64,000 bases of DNA, from NCBI RefSeq assembly GCF_001427795.1, contig NZ_LMHJ01000003.1:1088507-1152506 (forward strand), read 5' to 3'. Source of the DNA: Nocardioides sp. Root682. GTDB taxonomy: Bacteria; Actinomycetota; Actinomycetes; Propionibacteriales; Nocardioidaceae. Position 1 is the stretch's first letter. The number at the start of each line of letters is the position of its first letter. Both the position numbers and the translations under genes were made by a program. Below are positions 54,035 through 63,760 of the stretch, one piece after another. The notes beneath the pieces were generated by a model, which saw nothing but the letters and a program-made list of their open reading frames with translations, was not told where the DNA came from and made no database searches.

Positions 54035-55207
54035 GTGAGCACGGACCTCTACGAACTGCTGGGTGTCGCCCGCGACGCGGACGCCGACACCCTCAAGAAG
54101 GCCTACCGCCGCCTGGCCCGGCAGCTCCACCCGGACGTGAACCCCGACCCGGAGAGCCAGGAGCAGTTCAAGCTGGTCACCGCGGCCTACGAGGTCCTGT
54201 CCGACCCGCAGAAGCGCGCGACGTACGACCGCGGCGGCGACCCCTTCAGCGGCGGCTTCGGCGGCGGCCAGGGCGCCGGCTTCTCCTTCACCGACATCAT
54301 GGACGCCTTCTTCGGCGGCCAGGGCGGAGGCGGTGGCGGCGGTGGTCGTGGCCCGCGCCCCCGCGTGCGCCGCGGTCAGGACGCCCTCATCCGGATCGAG
54401 GTCGAGCTCGCCGAGGCCGCCTTCGGCATCTCGCGTGAGCTCAAGGTCGACACTGCCATCCGTTGTACGACGTGCAACGGCGTCGGTGCCGCTGCGGGCT
54501 CCCAGCCGGTGCCCTGCGAGACCTGTCGCGGCGCCGGCGAGGTCGCGCACGTGCAGCGGTCGTTCCTCGGTGAGATCCGGACCCTGCGCCCCTGCGCTGC
54601 GTGTCGTGGATTCGGCTCCGTCATCGCCGACCCCTGCCGCGACTGTGCGGGCGACGGGCGCGTCCGGTCGCGGCGCAGCCTGACCGTGAAGATCCCCGCG
54701 GGCGTCGACACCGGGACCCGCGTCCAGCTCACCGAGCAGGGCGAGGTCGGCCCGGGCGGCGGTCCGGCCGGTGACCTCTACGTCGAGATCCACGTCGCGC
54801 CCCACGCGACCTTCGAGCGCAATGGCAACGACCTGCACTGCACCGTGTCGGTCCCGATGACCGCTGCCGCACTCGGCAGCACCATCTCGCTCCCGACCCT
54901 CGAGGCCGATCTGGACCAGGTCGAGGACTCGGGTGTCGAGACCAGCTTCGACCTGCCGATCCCGGCCGGCACCCAGTCCGGCCACCAGGTGCTGTTGCGC
55001 GGCCGTGGAGTGCCTGGCCTGCGCGGCGGCCGGGGCGACCTCGTCGTGTCCATCGCCGTCGAGACCCCCGGGCGTCTCGACGCTCGCCAGGAGGAGCTGC
55101 TGCGCGAGCTGGCCGCCCTCCGGGGCGAGGAGCAGCCGACCGGTGAGGTGCGGCCCGCGCACAAGTCGATGTTCGGCCGACTCCGCGACGCTTTCACTGC
55201 GCACTGA
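54035..55207 (+). CDS. dnaJ: Chaperone protein DnaJ
   Basis: The 390-residue co-chaperone has a J domain (LYELLGVARDADADTLKKAYRRLARQLHPDVNPD), a Gly-rich linker and four CxxCxGxG-like zinc repeats (CTTCNGVG, CETCRGAG, CAACRGFG, CRDCAGDG). It delivers unfolded substrates to DnaK. The start is GTG 54035. It belongs to the hrcA-dnaJ-rsmE operon and overlaps the rsmE ATG (TGATG). Confidence 0.97.
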   Translation: MSTDLYELLGVARDADADTLKKAYRRLARQLHPDVNPDPESQEQFKLVTAAYEVLSDPQKRATYDRGGDPFSGGFGGGQGAGFSFTDIMDAFFGGQGGGGGGGGRGPRPRVRRGQDALIRIEVELAEAAFGISRELKVDTAIRCTTCNGVGAAAGSQPVPCETCRGAGEVAHVQRSFLGEIRTLRPCAACRGFGSVIADPCRDCAGDGRVRSRRSLTVKIPAGVDTGTRVQLTEQGEVGPGGGPAGDLYVEIHVAPHATFERNGNDLHCTVSVPMTAAALGSTISLPTLEADLDQVEDSGVETSFDLPIPAGTQSGHQVLLRGRGVPGLRGGRGDLVVSIAVETPGRLDARQEELLRELAALRGEEQPTGEVRPAHKSMFGRLRDAFTAH

Positions 55208-55950
55208 TGACCCTCCCGCAGCACCTCGTCGCCTCGCTGGCCGGTGTCGCGGTCGGTGACACCGTGACGGTCGAGGGCGACGAAGCCCACCACGCGGTCG
55301 TCGTACGACGGCTGCGGGTGGGGGAGCCGCTCCAGCTGTCCGACGGGGTCGGCCGGGTCGTGACCGGTGACGTCAGCGCGACCGCGAAGCGGGAGTTCGC
55401 CGTCCTGGTGCGCGAGGTCGTGGAGCTGCCCGAGCCGTCGCCCCGGTTCACGGTGGTGCAGGCGTTGCCCAAGGGCGACCGTGGCGAGCTCGCCGTCGAG
55501 GTGCTGACCGAGATCGGTGTCGCCCGGATCGTGCCGTGGGCCGCTGCGCGCAGTGTTGCCGTCTGGAAGGGCGATCGGGCCACGAAGTCGCATGCCAAGT
55601 GGCAGTCGACAGCGCGTGAGGCGGCGAAGCAGGCGCGCCGGGCGTGGCATCCCGAGGTGGATCCGCTGGCCTCGACCGACGACGTGGCGGCGCTGCTCGC
55701 CGGCGTCGACGTCGCTGTCGTCCTGCACGAGGAAGCCACCGAGCCGCTGGCCGCGCTGGCCCTGCCGCACGGTGGCGACATCCTCGTCGTGGTCGGACCC
55801 GAAGGTGGGCTCACCGACGACGAGGTCGCCCGCTTCGTCAACGCGGGTGCGGTGGCCGTCGGCCTCGGCGCCGAGGTGCTCCGGACCTCGACCGCGGGCG
55901 TCGCAGCGGTCTCGGCGCTGCTGGCCCGCACCCCTCGCTGGGGCGCCTGA
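55207..55950 (+). CDS. rsmE: 16S rRNA (uracil-1498-N3)-methyltransferase
   Basis: The 247-residue SPOUT-fold protein matches RsmE: EDGEAHHAVVVRRLRVG-type N-terminal PUA-like region (VEGDEAHHAVVVRRLRVGEP), QALPKGDRGELAVEVLTEIG and the cofactor loop VVGPEGGLTDDEVARF. It methylates U1498 in the 30S subunit. It overlaps the dnaJ stop, the common hrcA-dnaJ-rsmE arrangement. Confidence 0.95.
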   Translation: MTLPQHLVASLAGVAVGDTVTVEGDEAHHAVVVRRLRVGEPLQLSDGVGRVVTGDVSATAKREFAVLVREVVELPEPSPRFTVVQALPKGDRGELAVEVLTEIGVARIVPWAAARSVAVWKGDRATKSHAKWQSTAREAAKQARRAWHPEVDPLASTDDVAALLAGVDVAVVLHEEATEPLAALALPHGGDILVVVGPEGGLTDDEVARFVNAGAVAVGLGAEVLRTSTAGVAAVSALLARTPRWGA

Positions 55951-55956
55951 CCCGCA

Positions 55957-57009
55957 TCAGCGCGCCAGCAACGCCTCGGTCCGGGCGATCTCCTCGTCCA
56001 GACCAGCCTGCTCGGCCTTCGTCAGCGGCCGCAGCACCTCGCCCACCACGACCCGGTCGTCCTCGATGCGCCACAGGCCCTCGAGCCAGCCGTCGACGTA
56101 CAGCGACATCATCTGGGCTCCGTTGACGCCGAACCAGGCGTTGCGGCGTTCGGGCGCGGTCACCCGGTCGCGGGACGCGTGCGAGAGCCACACGTTGTCG
56201 TAGGTGCCGAGCAACCGGACCGGTGCAGGCGTGTCCTCGTCGGCGATCGGTGCCTCCGCCACGTCGTAGAGGGTGCGGCCGTCCTCGTCCTCGTGCTGCA
56301 CGAGATCGGCCATGCCCTTGACGATCGGACCGAGGCGGGTGATCCCCGACCAGGTCGTGATGTCGGCGGCGGTCGCTGGGCCGAAGGCCCGCAGGTAGCG
56401 GCGGACCAGGTCCGGCACGTCGGGTTCACCGAGCGGCGCATCGAGCCACCGGTCCAGGAAGTCGTAGGCCACCGCAGTCGACCCGGTCGGCTTCCAGCAT
56501 CCGCGTGGCGGCAGCTGCGCCAGTACCTCGGCGACCCGGGCGACCTGGCCGAGCTGGCCCGAGGTGAACTCCGGGAAGCGCTCGGCGAGACCGGCCCCGA
56601 GGGCGCGCTGGGGGAGTGGACCGTCCGCGAGCACCTCCCGCACGGCCGCGGCGAACGCCGCGCGGTCCACCGTCCGCGCCGAACCGATCGTCTGGCTCTG
56701 CTTCATCTCGCGCTCTCGGACCGGCGCTGCCCACACCGGCAGCCGCAGCGCGTCGCCCGGGACGTGGAGGTGCACGGTGTCGCGCAGGCTGAGTACCCGC
56801 ACCAGGCTGCGGTCCTCGATCGCTCCGCTGACCGCGCGCGGGTCGACGTCGGTCAGCCGCGCCGCCAACGAGAGGTACGGCGGCAGGGACTCCTGCGCCT
56901 GCAGTCCGATGAGGTGCTCGACCATCGCTGCCGGGGTCTGGTCGACGCGCTCGAGCAGGTGCTGGCGAAGCAACAGGGTGCGGTTGAGGCGCTGCCGGCT
57001 GAACTTCAC
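55957..57009 (-). CDS. AlkZ/YcaQ-like winged-helix DNA glycosylase family protein
   Basis: The 350-residue protein begins MKFSRQRLNRTLLLRQHLL and contains GLQAQES, matching the QxQ catalytic motif of AlkZ/YcaQ glycosylases, which repair alkylated or cross-linked bases. Several winged-helix repeats follow. It is convergent with rsmE with a 6-base gap. The family is often annotated as winged-helix DNA-binding protein; the glycosylase role is inferred. Confidence 0.8.
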   Translation of the reverse strand: MKFSRQRLNRTLLLRQHLLERVDQTPAAMVEHLIGLQAQESLPPYLSLAARLTDVDPRAVSGAIEDRSLVRVLSLRDTVHLHVPGDALRLPVWAAPVREREMKQSQTIGSARTVDRAAFAAAVREVLADGPLPQRALGAGLAERFPEFTSGQLGQVARVAEVLAQLPPRGCWKPTGSTAVAYDFLDRWLDAPLGEPDVPDLVRRYLRAFGPATAADITTWSGITRLGPIVKGMADLVQHEDEDGRTLYDVAEAPIADEDTPAPVRLLGTYDNVWLSHASRDRVTAPERRNAWFGVNGAQMMSLYVDGWLEGLWRIEDDRVVVGEVLRPLTKAEQAGLDEEIARTEALLAR

Positions 57010-57039
57010 GCGTGGGTCGTCCTCACTCGATCGCCCGCC

Positions 57040-57966
57040 CTACTCGACCGTCAGGCGCTTCGTGTCCTCGGTCGGACCAGGACCCTCGCCGTCCGACGGG
57101 TCGTCCGTGCGGGCGATGAACGTGTAGGAACCGGGGTCCAGGCTGCTCACGTCGACCTTCGTCGTCCACGGGTAGAGCTTGTCCGTCCAGCCGTCAGCGG
57201 TGGTGAAGCCCTCGAGGACCACCGTGCCGGTGGAGTCCTCGATCGTCCACCCCACCGTGGCCTCGAAGGAGCTGGCGCGGCCGTTGGCGGTGAAGGAGTC
57301 CGGCACGGTGGTGCCTTCGGCGGGCTCGGTGACGTTCATGAACGCCAGCACGTCCAGCTGCGGCGCCGCCTTCAGGCCACCCGTTGCCCGGACTCCGAGC
57401 AGGGTGTCGGCCGGCTTGCCGTCGTACTCGACCGTCACCGGGAGGCGCTTCCCGATGGTGCCCTGGAGCGTGTAGACGAGCTGCTGGACGGCGAGCTCGG
57501 CCAGGTCGGCGTCAAGCGATCCCGCCTCGAGCCAGGTCTCGTCGGGCACCTCGACCACGATCGCCGTACTGGTCTGGGTGATCGACGTGAAGCGGCCGCT
57601 GGGCCAGGGCGTGCGGTAGTCGGGGTCGACCGGGTCGCCCTCGGTGACCGCGGCGCCCGCAGCGACCAGGGGCTCGACGCCGGAGGACTGGGTGAACTCG
57701 CGGTAGAGCCGGTCGCCGTCGGGGGTGTCGCCGACGTAGTAGACCGGGATCACCTTCGGGTCCGCGGTGCCACTCGATCCGCTGGTGGCGCCGGTGCCCG
57801 GGTCGGTCGCTGTCGCGTCCGAGGTCGGGGTGCTCGGACTGGTGGACGCGTTGGCGTCGTCCGCGTCGGAGGGTGCGTCGTCGCCGCAGGCGGCGAGCAG
57901 GCCCAGGCTCAGCACCGCGCCCGCCAGGGCGGCGAGGGTACGGCGGGGGGAAGCGGGATGGGTCAT
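57040..57966 (-). CDS. GerMN/Gmad2 domain lipoprotein
   Basis: The 308-residue protein has a lipoprotein signal ending LAACG, a low-complexity Asp/Ser/Thr linker, a GerMN-type domain (IPVYYVGDTPDGDRLYREF, LAVQQLVYTLQG) and a C-terminal Gmad2-like domain (VTEPAEGTTVPDSFTANGRASSFEATVGWTI). GerMN/Gmad2 proteins are found in sporulation and actinobacterial envelopes. It is a paralogue of the following membrane protein and lies in the sigma-factor operon. Confidence 0.82.
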   Translation of the reverse strand: MTHPASPRRTLAALAGAVLSLGLLAACGDDAPSDADDANASTSPSTPTSDATATDPGTGATSGSSGTADPKVIPVYYVGDTPDGDRLYREFTQSSGVEPLVAAGAAVTEGDPVDPDYRTPWPSGRFTSITQTSTAIVVEVPDETWLEAGSLDADLAELAVQQLVYTLQGTIGKRLPVTVEYDGKPADTLLGVRATGGLKAAPQLDVLAFMNVTEPAEGTTVPDSFTANGRASSFEATVGWTIEDSTGTVVLEGFTTADGWTDKLYPWTTKVDVSSLDPGSYTFIARTDDPSDGEGPGPTEDTKRLTVE

Positions 57967-57997
57967 GACGACGATCCTTCCGTGAGCGGTGCGTGGG

Positions 57998-58909
57998 TCA
58001 GCGGACCGTGACGGTCCGCGTGTCGGTCGCGGTGCCGTTGTCGGTCGCGGCGCTGACGGTCAGGACGTACCTGCCAGGGGCGAGGTCGGCGATGTCCGTG
58101 GTCGTCTCCCAGGCCGTGCCGGTGACGGGGGCAAGGCCCGAGAGGGCGACCTCTCCGTCCGCGGCCGCAAGTGACCAGGACACGTTGTCGAAGTTGTCCT
58201 TCGCAGACCGTGCCGTGCCGCGAAGGGTGAGGTCGCCACTGACCGAGTGCCCTTCGACCGGGTCGGAGATGTTGACCGGGGTGAGCAACGCGGTGTCGCG
58301 CTGCACGTCGTCGCGGATCGTCCGCCCGCCCGCCGCGAAGGAGACGGGGAGGGTCTCGCCGACCGCCGCCTGCGCGGTGAAGACGGCCTGCTGCAGGCCG
58401 TCCACGCTGGTCACAGCCGGGTCGTTCGAGGCCTCGTCGCTGATGGTCAGCTGGATCCCGTCATCGCTGAGGGCGACGTCGAGGAAGGCGCCCGCGGGCC
58501 ACACCGTGTTGTAGTCGGGGTCGGTCGCGCCGGCATCGGACTCCAGCAGTCGCACTGCTTCCAGCGCGAGCGCGGCCGCGCCGTCGGCTCCGTCGACCGA
58601 CTGGAACTCGCGGAACAGCCGGTCGCCGCTGGGCGTCTCGCCGAGGAAGTACGCCGCGACGGCGCGCGTGGTGTCGTCCGGGTCCGATGCGGGCGGGTTG
58701 TCGTCGGGGCCGAGCTGCCCGACCAGGGCGCCCGCTCCAACGACGGCCGCGGTCGCCGTACCCGCGGCAAGGACGAGGGCCCAGCGGTTCGGCTTGCGGG
58801 ACGCTGACTTCGCGGTGGCGCGGCGGATCTCGCCGAGCCGATCACCCGGTACGACGTCGGAGACGGCGTCCTCGAACAGGCTCCGGAGGTCCCTGTCGTC
58901 GTGGTTCAT
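57998..58909 (-). CDS. Putative membrane anti-sigma factor with GerMN and Gmad2 domains
   Basis: The 303-residue protein has a cytoplasmic acidic N-terminus (DLRSLFEDAVSDVVPGDRLGEIRRA), one transmembrane segment (ALVLAAGTATAAVVGAGALVG), a GerMN-like domain (VAAYFLGETPSGDRLFREF) and a Gmad2-like domain. Its ATG overlaps the stop of the ECF sigma gene (ATGA). The layout fits a membrane anti-sigma factor with an external sensor; the anti-sigma role is inferred from position. Confidence 0.7.
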   Translation of the reverse strand: MNHDDRDLRSLFEDAVSDVVPGDRLGEIRRATAKSASRKPNRWALVLAAGTATAAVVGAGALVGQLGPDDNPPASDPDDTTRAVAAYFLGETPSGDRLFREFQSVDGADGAAALALEAVRLLESDAGATDPDYNTVWPAGAFLDVALSDDGIQLTISDEASNDPAVTSVDGLQQAVFTAQAAVGETLPVSFAAGGRTIRDDVQRDTALLTPVNISDPVEGHSVSGDLTLRGTARSAKDNFDNVSWSLAAADGEVALSGLAPVTGTAWETTTDIADLAPGRYVLTVSAATDNGTATDTRTVTVR

Positions 58910-59493
58910 CGCTCGCCTCCCTCCAGGTCACGGGACTCCAGCAGCGGGCGCAGCCCGGCGGCACCGCGGGACGCGTGGCTCTTCACCGCGCCCTTGCTGA
59001 TGCCGAGGGCCTCGGCGATCTCCGCCTCGGACAGGTCGAGGTAGTAGCGCAGCGCGAGCACTTCACGCTGACGGCGGGGCAGGTGCTGGAGGGCGTCGAG
59101 CACGGCTCGTCGCCTGCTGTCGGCCAGCACGGGCTCGTCCGCTGGGGGAGCCGTGTCGGTGCCGTGCTGCCGCGCCAGGTGGCGTTGTACGACGCCCCGG
59201 TGCCTCAGCGCTGAGCGCGACCTGTTCACGACCGTCTGCCGCAGGTAGGCCAGCGCCTTGTCGGGGTCCTCGAGCCGGGACCACCTGCGGTGCAGCTCGA
59301 TGAACGCGTCCTGCACGACCTCCTCGGCCTGGCCGCGGTCGCGCACCAGCAGCACGGAGAGGCGGACGAGGCGGTCCCAGTGGTCGACGTACAGGCGTTC
59401 GACCGCGGTGTCGGCGTCGAGGTTCACCGCGCGCTCCACGACGACGCCCGCACCGGGGGTCGCGAAGGGCGAGGCGCCGAACACCGCATGCAT
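58906..59493 (-). CDS. ECF RNA polymerase sigma factor (SigE-type)
   Basis: From ATG 59493 the protein has about 195 residues with region 2 (YVDHWDRLVRLSVLLVRDRGQAEEVVQDAFIELHRRW) and region 4 (LPRRQREVLALRYYLDLSEAEIAEALGISKGAVKSHASRG). It is an ECF sigma factor that directs RNA polymerase to stress or envelope promoters. A GTG at 59550 would add 19 residues. The overlapping membrane protein is its likely anti-sigma factor. Confidence 0.9.
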   Translation of the reverse strand: MHAVFGASPFATPGAGVVVERAVNLDADTAVERLYVDHWDRLVRLSVLLVRDRGQAEEVVQDAFIELHRRWSRLEDPDKALAYLRQTVVNRSRSALRHRGVVQRHLARQHGTDTAPPADEPVLADSRRRAVLDALQHLPRRQREVLALRYYLDLSEAEIAEALGISKGAVKSHASRGAAGLRPLLESRDLEGGER

Positions 59494-59564
59494 CGTCACG
59501 TTAGTTCCACGCGCGAGGTCCTCGACGGGTTGACACGAGATCGTGACCACAATCCTGGGCGTCT

Positions 59565-59924
59565 ATGTTGGACGTCGTGAGCGCCGATCCCGACTGCCTG
59601 TTCTGCAAGATCATCGCGGGTGCGATCCCAGCGGAGATCGTCCACGACGGCGAGCGCACGTTCGCCTTCCGCGACATCAACCCGCAGGCCCCCCTGCACG
59701 TCCTGGTCGTCCCGCGCGACCACGCCCCCAATGCCGCTGCCTCGGCCGAGGCGGACGCTGCGATGTTCGCGGAGATCGCCACCACGGCGCGTGCCGTCGC
59801 CGCCGCCGAGGGGTACGACGACTATCGCCTCGTGTTCAACACCGGAGCCGGCGTGGGCCAGACCGTGTTCCACACGCACGGTCACCTGCTCGCGGGCCGG
59901 TCGATGGGCTGGCCTCCCGGCTGA
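59565..59924 (+). CDS. HIT family protein
   Basis: The 119-residue HIT protein contains DCLFCKIIAGAIPAEIV, then FAFRDINPQAPLHVLVVPR and the histidine triad HTHGHLLAG, which catalyses nucleotide phosphoramidate hydrolysis in the family. It is divergent from the ECF sigma gene and upstream of phoH-ybeY, the usual actinobacterial location. ATG 59565 is used; GTG 59577 is possible. Confidence 0.95.
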   Translation: MLDVVSADPDCLFCKIIAGAIPAEIVHDGERTFAFRDINPQAPLHVLVVPRDHAPNAAASAEADAAMFAEIATTARAVAAAEGYDDYRLVFNTGAGVGQTVFHTHGHLLAGRSMGWPPG

Positions 59925-60002
59925 GTCGCGTTGGCCGGCGTCGGACTGCACCCGGCAAACCGGGTGGGCCGCACGCAGCCGCTCCCGTAGCATGGACGGG
60001 TC

Positions 60003-61015
<1,013 letters not shown>

Positions 61016-61019
<4 letters not shown>

Positions 61020-61471
61020 GCATCGAGATCCTCGACGAGTCCGGTTCCGGGCTCGACGTCAAGCACTTCTCCAGGCTGGCCCGGTTCGTGATGGACCAGA
61101 TGCGGGTCCACCCGCTCGCGGAGCTCTGCATCAAGGCGGTCGACGAGGCCACCATCGCCGAGCTCAACGAGAAGTGGATGGAGAAGGAGGGGCCGACGGA
61201 CGTGCTCGCCTTCCCGATGGACGAGCTGCGCCCCGGACGGGTCAACGAGGAGCCCGAGGAGGGCATGCTCGGCGACCTCGTGCTGTGCCCGAGCATCGCG
61301 GAGCGCCAGGGCGAGACGGCCGGCCACGGCACGCTCGCCGAGCTCGAGCTGCTCACCACGCACGGCATCCTGCACCTGCTCGGTTACGACCACGCCGAGC
61401 CGGAGGAGCACAAGGAGATGTTCGGACTCCAGGACCAGTTGCTCGCGCAGTGGCGCCAGGTCGGTGGTTGA
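61016..61471 (+). CDS. ybeY: Endoribonuclease YbeY
   Basis: The 151-residue protein has the zinc-binding HGILHLLGYDHAEPEE motif (HGxxHLxGYDH), GPTDVLAFPMDEL and the length of YbeY, which processes 16S rRNA 3' ends. The start is GTG 61016, overlapping phoH. Its last three codons and stop lie inside an interspersed repeat, so the original C-terminus may have been altered slightly. Confidence 0.96.
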
Positions 61472-61523
61472 GGTGCGAGCGCAGCGAGCCGGATCGGTGG
61501 TTGAGGTGCGAGCGCAGCGAGCC
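61461..61523 (+). repeat. Interspersed repeat, two 30-bp direct copies across the ybeY stop
   Basis: TCGGTGGTTGAGGTGCGAGC plus GCAGCGAGCC (30 bp) occurs at 61461-61490 and again perfectly at 61494-61523, separated by GGA. The first copy supplies the end and stop codon of ybeY. The sequence resembles a widespread Nocardioides repeat family that reads GGTTTCGAGGCTCGCTGCGC on the other strand. Confidence 0.8.
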
Positions 61524-61534
61524 TCGAAACCCCA

Positions 61535-62836
61535 ATGATTGCCGGCAGTCTCTGGCCGCTCCTCGTGGCGGCGGTCCTGGTGGTGCTGGCGGGCCTGTTC
61601 GCCGCGGCGGATGCGGCCCTTGCGGGATTCTCGCGAGCCCGTGCCCACGAATTGCTGCAGGACGGTCGCAGCGGTGCGCGGCGCCTGGTCGCCGTACTCG
61701 ATGACGCGCCGCGGCACCTCAACACGGCGCTGCTGCTGCAGCTGCTCTGCGAGATCGCGGCAGTCGTGGTCGTCACGCTGTACATCGATGCACGACTGGA
61801 CGCCTCCTGGTGGGCGCGCGCCGGCCTCGCGCTCGGCGTGATGCTGGTCGTCACCTTCGTCGTGATCGGTGTCGCCCCGCGGACCGTCGGGCGGCAGCAC
61901 TCCGAGACGGTCGCGGTCTGGTCGGCGTACCCGCTGTCCGCGTTGACCACCGTGCTCGGACCGCTGCCGAAGCTGCTGATCCTGGTCGGCAACGCGATCA
62001 CCCCGGGCCGGGGCTTTCGTGAGGGCCCGTTCTCCACGGAGACCGAGCTGCGCGAGATGGTCGACATCGCCGAGGCCTCCGAGCTGATCGAGGCCGAGGA
62101 ACGACGGATGATCCACTCCGTCTTCGAGTTCGGCGACACCACCGTGCGTGAGGTCATGGTGCCCCGCGGCGACGTGGTCTACATCGAGACCCACAAGAAC
62201 CTGCGCCAGACGATGTCGCTGTTCCTGCGCACCGGCTACTCCCGGGTGCCCGTCATCGGCGAGAACCTCGACGACGTCCGCGGCATCGCCTATCTCAAGG
62301 ACGTCGTCCGTCGCGACTTCGAGGCCCCCGACGTCGAGCTCACCCAGCGGGTGGAGGAGATCATGCGCCCCGCGCACTGGGTCCCCGAGTCCAAGCCCGT
62401 CGATGACCTGCTGCGTGAGATGCAGGCTCGCCACCAGCACGTCGCCGTCGTCGTCGACGAGTACGGCGGCACGGCCGGCCTGATCACCATCGAGGACCTG
62501 CTCGAGGAGATCGTCGGTGAGATCACCGACGAGTACGACGAGGCGGAGGTCGAGGTCGAGCACCTCACCGGGTCCGGGGACGGCGTCGTACGCGTGTCCT
62601 CGCGCTACCCGGTCGACGACCTCGACGAGATCTTCGGCTTCCACATCGAGGAGGAGGACATCGACTCGGTCGGTGGCCTGCTCGCCAAGCACCTGGGCAA
62701 GGTGCCGATCCCCGGCTCCATCGTCGAGGCCCACGGCCTGCGGTTCGAGGCCGAGGAGCCGTCGGGTCGTCGCAAGAAGATCGGCACCGTCCTGATCTCT
62801 CGCGTCAGTACGTCGTCCGAGCCGCCAGACTCCTGA
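61535..62836 (+). CDS. CorC/HlyC family membrane protein (DUF21, CBS pair, CorC domain)
   Basis: The 433-residue protein has an N-terminal DUF21 membrane domain of about four helices, a CBS pair (TTVREVMVPRGDVVYIETHKN and EIMRPAHWVPESKPVDDLL) and a C-terminal CorC/HlyC domain. The family includes magnesium/cobalt exporters and haemolysin-like proteins. It follows phoH-ybeY, a conserved actinobacterial arrangement, usually before era, which is not in the window. Its last 32 bases overlap a convergent lipoprotein gene. Confidence 0.92.
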   Translation: MIAGSLWPLLVAAVLVVLAGLFAAADAALAGFSRARAHELLQDGRSGARRLVAVLDDAPRHLNTALLLQLLCEIAAVVVVTLYIDARLDASWWARAGLALGVMLVVTFVVIGVAPRTVGRQHSETVAVWSAYPLSALTTVLGPLPKLLILVGNAITPGRGFREGPFSTETELREMVDIAEASELIEAEERRMIHSVFEFGDTTVREVMVPRGDVVYIETHKNLRQTMSLFLRTGYSRVPVIGENLDDVRGIAYLKDVVRRDFEAPDVELTQRVEEIMRPAHWVPESKPVDDLLREMQARHQHVAVVVDEYGGTAGLITIEDLLEEIVGEITDEYDEAEVEVEHLTGSGDGVVRVSSRYPVDDLDEIFGFHIEEEDIDSVGGLLAKHLGKVPIPGSIVEAHGLRFEAEEPSGRRKKIGTVLISRVSTSSEPPDS

Positions 62837-63464
62837 GGAACTGCTCGAGCTCGGCACCGTGGTCGGCGTACTCACCGCTGCCGCACAGGGCGAGCGCCCG
62901 GAGCGCGAAGTCGCCGGAGCGGTAGCCGTAGGACTGGCCCTCGAGGCCGCTGGTGCCGGTGAAGTGGACGCCGGCGAACTCGCTCTGGACCTGCAGGTCC
63001 TCGCTGTTCACCTGGTTCGCGAACAGCTGTTGGGTGGCCGGTTCGAGGTCCGCGGTCGCGCCCGTCTGCTTGACGCTGATCCCGACGTAGTCCTTCGCGA
63101 CGTCCTCTGACGTCGGGGTCGGGCCGGTCCCCAGACCAGCGGGCTGGTTCACCGTGACGATGCACCGCGAGTCGCCGACCTGCCACTGCCGCGTGCCCGT
63201 CTCGGCCTTCAGCTCCCGCCAGTCCGCGGGCGCACTCGGGATGATCCACGTCAGCTCCTTCGGCGGTGCGCCGGTGACGATCTTCGCCTGGAGCTCCTCC
63301 TCCGACAAGCCACCCTCGTCGGTGTCGGTGGAGTCCGTGGTCCGGGTGGGGTCGCTGGACGACTCCGTCTTCGGGTCGGTGCCCTCGGAGTCGCCGTCGT
63401 CCTCACAGGCAGTGAAGGTGAAGAGCAGGCTGGCAGCAAGGACCCCGAGAAGTGAGCGATTCAT
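62805..63464 (-). CDS. Lipoprotein of unknown function
   Basis: The 219-residue product has a lipoprotein signal (LLGVLAASLLFTFTAC), an acidic linker (DDGDSEGTDPKTESSSDPTR), then a soluble domain with WIIPSAPADWRELKAETGTRQWQVG, CIVTVNQPAG and the end CGSGEYADHGAELEQFLRSL. Two cysteines could form a disulphide. I do not recognise the family. The 3' end overlaps the convergent CorC-type gene by 32 bases. Confidence 0.75.
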   Translation of the reverse strand: MNRSLLGVLAASLLFTFTACEDDGDSEGTDPKTESSSDPTRTTDSTDTDEGGLSEEELQAKIVTGAPPKELTWIIPSAPADWRELKAETGTRQWQVGDSRCIVTVNQPAGLGTGPTPTSEDVAKDYVGISVKQTGATADLEPATQQLFANQVNSEDLQVQSEFAGVHFTGTSGLEGQSYGYRSGDFALRALALCGSGEYADHGAELEQFLRSLAARTTY

Positions 63465-63531
63465 GGGGAGTCACTGCCCATGCGCGGTCGGCGCAAACGG
63501 ACCCGGGCCGAGACGCCCGCGCCGCTCAAAC

Positions 63532-63688
63532 TCGTCGAGTAGCGAGAGTCCGCCCCAGCCAGGTTCGTCGAGTAGCGGGGAGCGCCAGGCCGCCCATGTT
63601 CGTCGAGTAGCGGGGAGCGCCAGCGAGCCGCGTATCGAGACGCCCACCGCTGGTCGAGCAGGTTGCGCAGCAACCGTCTCGAGACCAC
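63532..63688. repeat. Cluster of TCGTCGAGTAGCG repeats with adjacent palindrome
   Basis: TCGTCGAGTAGCG occurs at 63532, 63565 and 63600 (33 and 35 bp apart). The later two continue GGGAGCGCCAG. A hairpin GGTTGC-GCA-GCAACC at 63661-63675, flanked by GGTCGAG and CTCGAGACC, follows. This is a REP-like intergenic cluster typical of Nocardioides. Confidence 0.75.
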
Positions 63689-63702
63689 CCACCGTCCATC
63701 AA

Positions 63703-63745
63703 CTCTCCACAGGCAGTCGAGGGACTTTCCCCCGTCCACAGGCGG
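63703..63745. repeat. Paired CCACAGGC motif, second copy
   Basis: CTCTCCACAGGC (63703-63714) and GTCCACAGGCGG (63734-63745) have CCACAGGC cores 29 bases apart, the same spacing as at 25644-25685. The pair ends 46 bases before the DUF222/HNH ATG, close to the distance seen at comEA. Confidence 0.6.
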
Positions 63746-63760
63746 GTTTCCAGGCCGTGG

